The notes beneath the pieces are model-generated. The model made no database searches, was not told the DNA's origin, and worked only from the letters and a program-made list of their open reading frames with translations. DNA of 5,419 nt from an uncultured Collinsella sp. (GTDB lineage: Bacteria > Actinomycetota > Coriobacteriia > Coriobacteriales > Coriobacteriaceae): assembly GCA_902496845.1 (NCBI GenBank), contig CABVCJ010000098.1:1-5419 (forward strand). The letters are read 5' to 3'. Below are positions 1 through 4,860 of the stretch, one piece after another. The position numbers were made by a program, and so were the translations under genes. How positions within the stretch are numbered: the stretch's first letter is position 1; each line of letters starts with the position of its first letter.

Positions 1-810
1 CGGCAGGGCTTCCTTGAGCGCCGCCAGGTGCTCACCAGCGACGTGGGCGTAGGGAGCAACTTCGACCAAGCCGCCGTCGTTGCGCAATCGCAGCGCCAGC
101 TGCAGGTAGAGGCACTCCTCATAGGCAAGCCGTGCACGCGCAATATCGCGCTCGGCCATGCTCGATGGAAAGTGAATTGAGCGCAGCGCGCGGGCATTGC
201 TCATCAGGCGGCGCTTGGCGCGCACGCGTGCGGGAATCGGGTCGAAGGGATTGCCGACGACCTCGAGCGCGCCGCTAACGATGCGGCGCATCCACGCCTG
301 GCTCACGCCATCGCTCACGTAATGGAACGGCAGGATGGTGCCCGCGGCACGCCCGTCCTCGAGCTTTTCGAAATGCGGCGAGGCCATCTGCTTAAAGCCG
401 TAGGCAAACTCGACCTTACCCATCACGGCCAGGCGGTCTCCCTGCTTAAACTGCTGGGCAATCCATGGCTGACGGAAAAAGGCGACTTGCAGCACGCCCG
501 TCTCGTCCACCAGCGAGACCTCGGTCACCTGCATACGCGGGCGAGGCTGCTTTTGAACAATGCGATCGACCGTGGCGACAATCGTGCACACGGTCCCGAT
601 GGGAGCCATCTCGATGGACCAGGAGCGCGTAAAGTCGAGATAGCGGTGAGGGATATGGAGAAGGAGGTCCCCCACCGTCCGAATTCCCAGACGGCGAAGG
701 GCCTCCTCACGTTTACCCGAAACATATTTGAGTCGCGCGATATCCTCGTCGAGCGCATTGCTCTGGGCAAAGCGCTCCGAGACGCGCGGCACGGAGCACA
801 GCTCGGACAT
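1..810 (-). CDS. recG: ATP-dependent DNA helicase RecG, N-terminal part (cut by left edge)
   Basis: RecG is a superfamily 2 DNA translocase that remodels stalled replication forks and Holliday junctions. The visible 270 residues are the non-motor N-terminal half. A helix-hairpin-helix-like segment at about 31-59 contains SGKREEALRRLGI followed by GDLLLHIPHRYLD, typical of the RecG start. An OB-fold wedge domain at about 70-150 follows, including VDETGVLQVAFFRQPW. Next comes the conserved linker ALRSIHFP (208-215) and RARLAYEECLYLQLAL (225-240), which leads into the helicase core. Walker A and the other motor motifs would lie beyond the left edge. The ATG at 810 is the only usual start, because an in-frame TGA lies at 838-840. 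The gene begins 10 bp after the fakA stop; a weak AGG overlapping that stop, 9 nt before the ATG, suggests translational coupling to fakA. No frameshift is seen in the visible part. Confidence 0.95.
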   Translation of the reverse strand, partial: MSELCSVPRVSERFAQSNALDEDIARLKYVSGKREEALRRLGIRTVGDLLLHIPHRYLDFTRSWSIEMAPIGTVCTIVATVDRIVQKQPRPRMQVTEVSLVDETGVLQVAFFRQPWIAQQFKQGDRLAVMGKVEFAYGFKQMASPHFEKLEDGRAAGTILPFHYVSDGVSQAWMRRIVSGALEVVGNPFDPIPARVRAKRRLMSNARALRSIHFPSSMAERDIARARLAYEECLYLQLALRLRNDGGLVEVAPYAHVAGEHLAALKEALP

Positions 811-820
811 GGGCAGATGC

Positions 821-2482
821 CTACTCGATCGAGAAAATCACGGGATAGAGCGGCTGCTCGCCACGATGGGCATCGATCTCCAGGTCGGGCTGAGCCTCCT
901 CGATGGCGTCGACGATCTCCTGAAAGGCCTCATCGGACAGCTCCTCGCCGGCCAGAATCGTCAGCGCGTCGCCCTCCTCTTCCTCCTGCATACGGTTGAT
1001 GCAGTCGAGCGTGACCTGCTTCACATCGGAGCCGACCACGTCGATGGAGCCGGCAATGATACCCATGACGTCACCGGAGTGAATCGGAGAACCGTCAGAG
1101 GCGCTGGAATCGCGCACGGCACGGGTGACCTCGCCATCGCGAACCTCGCTGATGGCGTCGACCATGGCGGCAACGGCGTCCTCGAGCTCGGAATCGGGCA
1201 GGACGGCGAACAGCGCGGAGAACGCCTGCGGGACGGTCTTGGTGGGAACGACGGCGACCTTCTTGTCGGTGCAGGCAGAGGCTGCGGCCTCGGCAGCCAT
1301 GCGGATGTTGCCGTTATTGGGCAGGATAATGACCGAGGTCGCGTTGACCTGGTCCACCGCGCCCAGCAGGTCGGCGGTCGAGGGGTTCATGGTCTGGCCA
1401 CCCGAGACGATCACGTCAACGCCGAGGGACTTGAGGATGTCGGCCTCGCCCGAACCGGCGGCAACGGCGACAAAGCCCAACGCCTTGGCGGGCTCGGCGG
1501 CCTTTTCCTGGTCCTCATGAATCTTGGCGGTACGGTCGTGGGCCTCCATCTCCATGTTGTGGATAAAGACCTCGTAGATCTGACCAAGCTGCAGCATGTG
1601 CTCGAGCACCAGGTTAGGCGTGTTGGAGTGCACATGGATCTTGTAATCGGGGTAGGCACCCACGAGCAGCTCGCAGTCGCCCATGGAGCCCAGGAACTTA
1701 AGGCACTCGTCCTCGTCAAACGGGGCGTCGGCCTTAAAGAGGAACTCGTTGCAGTAGCGGAACTCCGAGCCCTCCCAATCGTCGTTGGCCTCAATCTCAA
1801 CGCGACCGAGGGCCGCGTCGCGGGCAGAGCCAGCGGAATCAAACGTGGCGGAGAAATCCTCGACAACGGTGCTGCGGCCAAGCGCAGCGGCGACAAAGTT
1901 CTCCAGGAAGATGGCAAAGCCAAAGGCGCCGGAGTCGACCACGCCGTTCTCCTTCAGAACGGGCAGCAGGTCGGGCGTGCGGGCGACGGACTGGTAGGCC
2001 TCGACGACGATGGCATCGAGCGCGTCCTCGGCCGAGAAATTCTTCTTTTCGCACTCATCGGCCTTGGTCGAGACATCGCGAAGCACCGTGAGGATCGTGC
2101 CCTCGATGGGCTTGCGAACGGCCTGGAAGGCAACCTTGACGGCGCGACGGAAAGCGAAGGCGATGTTGGCGGACGTAATGGGCTCGTCGACAGAGACGAG
2201 ACCCTCGGCCACGCCGCGCAGGATCTGCGAGGTGATGACGCCGGAGTTGCCGCGGGCACCCATCAGGGAGCCGTGGGTGATGGCGCCGGCGATGGCCTCC
2301 ATATCGGCATCGGCGGGAAGGGCGGAGAGCTCCTTGGTCACCGAGGCGAGCGTGAGCGACATGTTGGTGCCGGTGTCGCCGTCGGGTACGGGGAAGACGT
2401 TGAGCTTGTTGATCTCCTCGGCCTTGTCGGAAACGGCAACCGCAGCGATCGGAAAACAGGTGCGAATGGTCTTTGCAATCAT
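821..2482 (-). CDS. fakA: Fatty acid kinase subunit FakA (DAK2/YloV family)
   Basis: FakA is the ATP-binding subunit of cytosolic fatty acid kinase. It phosphorylates fatty acids held by FakB (DegV-family) carriers, yielding acyl-phosphate for phospholipid synthesis. The 553 residues match the usual family length. The N-terminal DhaL/DAK2 kinase domain (about 1-205) has the Mg-ATP loop NVFPVPDGDTGTNM (28-41), with D34 and D36 as likely metal ligands, then GARGNSG (75-81) and VDSGAFGF (182-189). The middle domain carries C244 and HVHSN (283-287); a Cys/His set like this binds zinc in characterised FakA, as I recall. The C-terminal DegV-like domain (about 335-553) has SGGQTMNPS (360-368) and LPNNGNI (387-393). 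It is the second gene of the operon, 27 bp after the Asp23-family gene and 10 bp before recG. No fakB is visible, so the partner must be elsewhere. The GGAG ribosome-binding site lies an unusually long 12 nt before the ATG. Stop codon is TAG. Confidence 0.93.
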   Translation of the reverse strand: MIAKTIRTCFPIAAVAVSDKAEEINKLNVFPVPDGDTGTNMSLTLASVTKELSALPADADMEAIAGAITHGSLMGARGNSGVITSQILRGVAEGLVSVDEPITSANIAFAFRRAVKVAFQAVRKPIEGTILTVLRDVSTKADECEKKNFSAEDALDAIVVEAYQSVARTPDLLPVLKENGVVDSGAFGFAIFLENFVAAALGRSTVVEDFSATFDSAGSARDAALGRVEIEANDDWEGSEFRYCNEFLFKADAPFDEDECLKFLGSMGDCELLVGAYPDYKIHVHSNTPNLVLEHMLQLGQIYEVFIHNMEMEAHDRTAKIHEDQEKAAEPAKALGFVAVAAGSGEADILKSLGVDVIVSGGQTMNPSTADLLGAVDQVNATSVIILPNNGNIRMAAEAAASACTDKKVAVVPTKTVPQAFSALFAVLPDSELEDAVAAMVDAISEVRDGEVTRAVRDSSASDGSPIHSGDVMGIIAGSIDVVGSDVKQVTLDCINRMQEEEEGDALTILAGEELSDEAFQEIVDAIEEAQPDLEIDAHRGEQPLYPVIFSIE

Positions 2483-2509
2483 GGGTATTTGAATCTCCGT
2501 TTTCGGATG

Positions 2510-2866
2510 CTAGTTCAGACGGCTCTTGAGCGCGTCGATGTGGATGCCGATCTTAAGGCTGGCGGGATCGATCTGGGCGATCTCCTGCAGGGTGAAGGCA
2601 ACAGAGCTCGAAAGATTGTGGCAGACGGACTTCATGTTGACGCCGTTCTCGAGCACGACGTGAAGATCGACCGTAAGGCCGTTCTCGTCGGCGGAGACAA
2701 GCACGCCCTTGCGGAGGCGCTGACCGGCAAGCAGGCGCACGCTCTCGGCGCCCTGGAGCTGTTCGGCCATACCGACGACGCCATAGCACGTCATCGCGGC
2801 ATAACCGGCAATATCGGCAATAACGTCGTTCGAGACGCTCAGGCTGCCGTTAATGGTCTCAGACAC
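2510..2866 (-). CDS. Asp23/Gls24 family (YloU-like) protein
   Basis: A 118-residue member of the Asp23/Gls24 envelope stress-response family (DUF322), equivalent in position and size to YloU of Bacillus. Staphylococcal Asp23 is tethered to the membrane and linked to cell-envelope homeostasis; for YloU-type paralogs beside fakA the role is not firmly established. Family features seen: SVSNDVIADIAGYAAM (10-25), the YGVVGMA turn (28-34), VDLHVVLENGVNM (66-78) forming the alternating beta segment, and a C-terminal KIGIHIDAL (105-113). There is no signal peptide or transmembrane segment. The start is GTG at 2866, preceded by a strong AAGGAGA five bases upstream (2872-2878). No ATG sits better. It is the first gene of the operon with fakA and recG. 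Stop codon is TAG. The family call is secure; the biological role is an inference from neighbours. Confidence 0.9.
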   Translation of the reverse strand: MSETINGSLSVSNDVIADIAGYAAMTCYGVVGMAEQLQGAESVRLLAGQRLRKGVLVSADENGLTVDLHVVLENGVNMKSVCHNLSSSVAFTLQEIAQIDPASLKIGIHIDALKSRLN

Positions 2867-2881
2867 AAAAATCTCCTTATC

Positions 2882-2898
2882 TGGTGCTCACGGCACCA
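2882..2898 (-). promoter_or_regulatory. Short leader hairpin just upstream of the Asp23-family ribosome-binding site
   Basis: The arms TGGTGC and GCACCA form a perfect 6-bp stem with a 5-nt loop, ending three bases before the ATAAGGAGA ribosome-binding segment of the Asp23-family gene. It would sit in the 5' untranslated region. No T-run follows, so it is not a terminator. It might affect ribosome access or mRNA stability, but a stem this short can arise by chance. The rest of the 158-bp leader (2867-3024) holds no convincing promoter; the best -10 resemblance is TAAACT near 2919-2924, without a good -35. Confidence 0.35.
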
Positions 2899-3024
2899 TC
2901 TCGTGGGAGCAATCATTCCAATAGTTTACAACGAGTGCGCCATGTTGAGGTGGCGGGGTTCGCGATTACATCCTCGACACGAAATGTTGATACGGTAACG
3001 TTCGCCACAGGCGATCGCGGCATG

Positions 3025-3054
3025 AAAAAACCCGCCGCATAAGCGACGGGTTTT
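3025..3054 (-). terminator. Intrinsic terminator of the tRNA-Asn pair
   Basis: In minus-strand RNA an 8-bp GC-rich stem (CCCGTCGC with GCGGCGGG, one G-U pair, 4-nt loop) is flanked by A and T runs. It ends in six T residues, from the complement of 3025-3030. The hairpin starts six bases after the CCA end of the downstream tRNA. That is the expected place to stop tRNA transcription and insulate the Asp23-fakA-recG operon, which must therefore have its own promoter. The flanking A and T runs mean it could also work weakly in the other direction, but no plus-strand gene is present to use it. Confidence 0.88.
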
Positions 3055-3060
3055 ACAACC

Positions 3061-3135
3061 TGGCTCCCCGGGTAGGACTCGAACCTACAACAGCGCGGTT
3101 AACAGCCGCGTGCTCTACCATTGAGCTACCGAGGA
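3061..3135 (-). tRNA. tRNA-Asn (anticodon GTT), second copy in transcription order
   Basis: A 75-nt cloverleaf with CCA encoded. The acceptor stem TCCTCGG pairs with CCGGGGA (one T-G pair). The D arm is GCTC-AATGGTA-GAGC. The anticodon stem CGCGG/CCGCG encloses the loop CTGTTAA, giving anticodon GTT for asparagine codons AAC and AAU. The T arm is GTAGG-TTCGAGT-CCTAC, and the discriminator base is G. It is identical over its full length to the copy at 3170-3244, lies 34 bp downstream of it and is followed at once by a terminator, so the two are probably processed from one precursor. Confidence 0.98.
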
Positions 3136-3169
3136 ATTTAAAAGCCCAGCGGAATGGGCTGAGAAATTC
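3134..3169 (-). other. Two-tiered hairpin in the spacer between the tRNA-Asn copies
   Basis: The spacer forms a symmetric inverted repeat. The outer arms are GAATTT (3134-3139) and AAATTC (3164-3169). The inner arms are AGCCCA (3143-3148) and TGGGCT (3155-3160). A 3-by-3 internal loop separates the tiers, with a 6-nt terminal loop. The outer arm includes the first two bases of the downstream tRNA. In RNA the inner stem is followed by TTTTAAATT, so it could act as a weak attenuator or as a tRNA-processing structure. The pairing is visible in the sequence; the function is inferred. Confidence 0.5.
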
Positions 3170-3244
3170 TGGCTCCCCGGGTAGGACTCGAACCTACAAC
3201 AGCGCGGTTAACAGCCGCGTGCTCTACCATTGAGCTACCGAGGA
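3170..3244 (-). tRNA. tRNA-Asn (anticodon GTT), first copy in transcription order
   Basis: Base-for-base identical to the copy at 3061-3135: a 75-nt cloverleaf, CCA encoded, anticodon GTT in the loop CTGTTAA. Identity extends slightly past both ends (3169-3246 against 3060-3137), consistent with a recent tandem duplication or with homogenisation by gene conversion. Its 5' end lies about 24 nt downstream of the expected transcription start of a strong promoter. tRNA-Asn genes are frequent integration sites for mobile elements, but no integrase or att-like remnant is present here. Confidence 0.98.
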
Positions 3245-3274
3245 ATAGGTGTGTGCTCTCAAGCAACGAAGTTT

Positions 3275-3302
3275 ATTATACGGACGAATCAGCTTAGGGC
3301 AA
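3275..3302 (-). promoter_or_regulatory. Sigma-A type promoter of the tRNA-Asn pair
   Basis: On the minus strand a perfect TATAAT -10 box (complement of 3275-3280) sits 16 bp after TTGCCC (complement of 3297-3302), which matches four of six bases of the TTGACA -35 consensus. Predicted start of transcription is near 3268, about 24 nt before the first tRNA. A consensus -10 fits the high output needed for stable RNA and is the best promoter in the window. Confidence 0.8.
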
Positions 3303-3328
3303 GAACTTTTTTGAGAATTTTTCCGACT

Positions 3329-3354
3329 AGTCATTGCGGACGTCCCCAATGACT
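3329..3354. repeat. 26-bp near-perfect palindrome between rpoD and the tRNA promoter
   Basis: The arms AGTCATTG (3329-3336) and CAATGACT (3347-3354) flank the self-complementary core GGACGTCC (3338-3345). Only the C/C pair at 3337 and 3346 breaks the symmetry. There is no T-run on either side, so it does not look like an intrinsic terminator. It lies just beyond the rpoD terminator hairpin and upstream of the tRNA promoter. Candidates are a dispersed intergenic palindromic (REP-like) element or a binding site for a dimeric regulator. Only one copy is in the window, so repeat status is untested. Confidence 0.55.
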
Positions 3355-3360
3355 GCATGA

Positions 3361-3394
3361 AAGCGCCCCCAAACGGATGTGCTTGAGGGCGCTT
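3361..3394 (-). terminator. Probable rpoD terminator hairpin
   Basis: Arms at 3361-3372 and 3383-3394 pair over 12 positions in minus-strand RNA with a single G-U, around a GC-rich centre (GCGCCC/GGGCGC) and a 10-nt loop. The hairpin begins nine bases after the rpoD stop. The following T-run is short (TTT then C), so termination may be incomplete or assisted by Rho. On the plus strand the G-U position becomes a C/A mismatch, which supports minus-strand use. Confidence 0.7.
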
Positions 3395-3403
3395 CTTGCT
3401 TGA

Positions 3404-4750
3404 CTAGCTTTCGATGTAGTCCTTGAGCTTGCTGGAACGGCTCGGGTGGCGGAGCTTGGCCAGGGTCTTGGACTCGATCTGGCGGATACGCTCGCGCGTG
3501 ACGCCAAACTCGCGACCGACTTCCTCGAGCGTGCGGGGATGTCCGTCGACAAGGCCAAAGCGCAGCTCGATAACCTTGCGCTCGCGATCGGCAAGCGAAT
3601 CGAGCACCTGGGTGAGCTGCTCCTGCAGCATGGAGAAGCTGGCGGCATCGGGCGGAACGATAGCCTGGGAGTCCTCGATGAAGTCGCCCAGCTGGGAATC
3701 CTCTTCCTCGCCGATCGGGGTCTCGAGCGACACGGGCTCCTGCGAAATCTTCTGGATCTCGCGGACGCGGTCGGCGCTCATGTCCATCTCGGCACCGATC
3801 TCCTCGGGGGTCGGGTCGCGGCCCAGGTCCTGGAGGAGCTGGCGCTGCACGCGGACGAGCTTGTTGATGGTCTCGACCATGTGCACGGGAATACGGATGG
3901 TACGGGCCTGATCGGCGATGGCACGCGTAATGGCCTGACGGATCCACCACGTGGCGTACGTGGAGAACTTAAAGCCCTTCTGGTAGTCGAACTTCTCGAC
4001 GGCGCGGATCAGACCGAGGTTGCCCTCCTGGATCAGGTCCAGGAACAGCATGCCGCGACCGACATAGCGCTTGGCGATGGAGACGACCAGACGCAGGTTG
4101 GCGCTGATGAGCGCCTGCTTGGCCTCGAGGCCGACGTTCTCGATACGGGTCAGGCGACGCATCTCGGCGCGGTTGAGCTCAATCTCGCCCGCCTCGGCGG
4201 CCTCGAGCTTCTCGGTGGCATCGAGACCGGCCTCGATCTTCATGGCCAGATCGACCTCTTCGGAGGCGGTCAGCAGGTCGACCTTACCGATCTCCTTAAG
4301 GTACATACGAACCGGGTCGCCGGTCAGCATCACCGTGGAGGCATCGATGCCGCGCACGCGCGAACGCGAACGGGACGTGCGCACGGTGCGCTTCTTCTTG
4401 CTCTTGGAAGAACCCATCTCGGCGTCGGCCTGACGGGCCATCTTAAGCTCGTGATCGTCGAGCGAGCCGGAATCGTGCTCGTCGTCATCGAAATCGTCGG
4501 TATCGCTATCATTATCGTCATCGTCGACGTCCATGGGGGCGTCGTCGTTTCCGCTCGCGGAGATAATCTGGATGCCGCTGTTGCGCAGCGCGGAATACAC
4601 CGCGTTGAGCTGCTCGTCAGACACATCGATATCCTTCAGGGCGACCTGAATCTCGTCCTCGGTTACCGAAGTCCTGTTTGAGCCGTTGCCCATGAGCTTT
4701 GCAACGTAGGATTCCAGCCCAGTACCCGTGCTCTCACTCTTTTTTGGCAC
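3404..4750 (-). CDS. rpoD: Primary RNA polymerase sigma factor RpoD/SigA
   Basis: The housekeeping sigma-70 directs RNA polymerase to -35/-10 promoters. Numbered from the GTG at 4750 (448 residues), a short region 1.1-like segment (about 30-65) is followed by an aspartate-rich stretch (about 70-100) and a lysine/arginine-rich stretch (about 114-134). Region 1.2 has DPVRMYLKEIGKV (145-157). Region 2 (about 213-290) has LIQEGNLGLIRAVEKFD and FSTYATWWIRQAITRAIADQ; Q272 and T275 match the -10-reading pair of E. coli. Region 3 has VETINKLVRVQRQLLQDLGR, and region 4.2 the helix-turn-helix TLEEVGREFGVTRERIRQIE, with R419, E420 and R423 as -35 contacts. There is no large non-conserved insert between regions 1.2 and 2. 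An in-frame ATG at 4765 would add MKGES but lacks a ribosome-binding site, whereas the GTG has AAGGGAG five bases upstream; GTG is preferred. The gene follows dnaG and has a probable promoter of its own. Stop is TAG. Confidence 0.97.
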   Translation of the reverse strand: MPKKSESTGTGLESYVAKLMGNGSNRTSVTEDEIQVALKDIDVSDEQLNAVYSALRNSGIQIISASGNDDAPMDVDDDDNDSDTDDFDDDEHDSGSLDDHELKMARQADAEMGSSKSKKKRTVRTSRSRSRVRGIDASTVMLTGDPVRMYLKEIGKVDLLTASEEVDLAMKIEAGLDATEKLEAAEAGEIELNRAEMRRLTRIENVGLEAKQALISANLRLVVSIAKRYVGRGMLFLDLIQEGNLGLIRAVEKFDYQKGFKFSTYATWWIRQAITRAIADQARTIRIPVHMVETINKLVRVQRQLLQDLGRDPTPEEIGAEMDMSADRVREIQKISQEPVSLETPIGEEEDSQLGDFIEDSQAIVPPDAASFSMLQEQLTQVLDSLADRERKVIELRFGLVDGHPRTLEEVGREFGVTRERIRQIESKTLAKLRHPSRSSKLKDYIES

Positions 4751-4755
4751 AGATT

Positions 4756-4762
4756 CTCCCTT
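4756..4762 (-). promoter_or_regulatory. Ribosome-binding site deciding the rpoD start
   Basis: AAGGGAG on the minus strand lies five bases before the GTG at 4750. It falls inside the reading frame if the ATG at 4765 is used instead. Upstream of that ATG there is only the hairpin sequence AGTCC-TGT-GGACT (4766-4778) and no purine-rich motif, so the site argues for GTG initiation. Confidence 0.7.
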
Positions 4763-4765
4763 CAT

Positions 4766-4788
4766 AGTCCACAGGACTCATTACTTTA
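4766..4788 (-). promoter_or_regulatory. Possible extended -10 promoter and 5' hairpin of rpoD
   Basis: On the minus strand TGC-TAAAGT forms an extended -10 element: TG one base before the hexamer, four of six matches to TATAAT (complement of 4783-4788). There is no good -35 box at 17 bp. Transcription would start near 4776, so the 5-bp hairpin AGTCC-TGT-GGACT (4766-4778) would sit at or near the 5' end of the transcript, just ahead of the ribosome-binding site. The hairpin is seen directly; the promoter is a moderate match only, and rpoD may also be read from dnaG. Confidence 0.4.
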
Positions 4789-4804
4789 GCACACACATTG
4801 ACGT

Positions 4805-4832
4805 CTATACCCAAAATTCAGACTGGATATAG
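4805..4832 (-). other. Hairpin in the dnaG-rpoD spacer
   Basis: In minus-strand RNA CTATATCC pairs with GGGTATAG over 8 bp with one G-U and a 12-nt loop (arms at 4825-4832 and 4805-4812), starting 28 bases after the dnaG stop. It is AT-rich and lacks a T-run, so it is not a convincing terminator. It may be an mRNA processing or stability structure like those known between dnaG and rpoD in other bacteria, but that role is inferred. Confidence 0.35.
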
Positions 4833-4860
4833 GCGCGAATACGCTGGTTGACCACAACAT

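Noticed and set aside
728..2998. A 756-codon open frame on the plus strand opposite fakA and the Asp23-family gene
   Set aside because: It is the antisense shadow of two well-supported genes in GC-rich DNA. Its translation is Gly/Asp/His/Leu-rich with no recognisable domain, it runs through the operon gap and leader, and it shows no family motif.
3011..3018. GCGATCGC octamer palindrome, similar to the cyanobacterial HIP1 motif
   Set aside because: A single copy in GC-rich DNA, and all other evidence points away from cyanobacteria.
3025..3244. Repeated units considered as a CRISPR array or attachment-site remnant
   Set aside because: The only repeat is two full tRNA genes with one spacer. 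There is no third unit, no cas gene, no integrase and no partial tRNA duplicate.
3327..3950. A 207-codon minus-strand frame overlapping the rpoD 3' end and terminator
   Set aside because: It is another frame of the rpoD region 3-4 coding sequence, Pro/Arg/Gly-rich, and it runs through the terminator hairpin and the palindrome.
3446..4681. A 411-codon open frame on the plus strand opposite rpoD
   Set aside because: Antisense of a highly conserved sigma factor. The composition is typical of reverse-complement GC-rich coding sequence and contains no domain.
4786..4860. A 24-codon open frame starting with the ATG directly after the dnaG TAG stop (also a possible readthrough extension)
   Set aside because: No ribosome-binding site, no recognisable peptide features, and it covers the spacer hairpin and promoter candidate. 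More likely untranslated.
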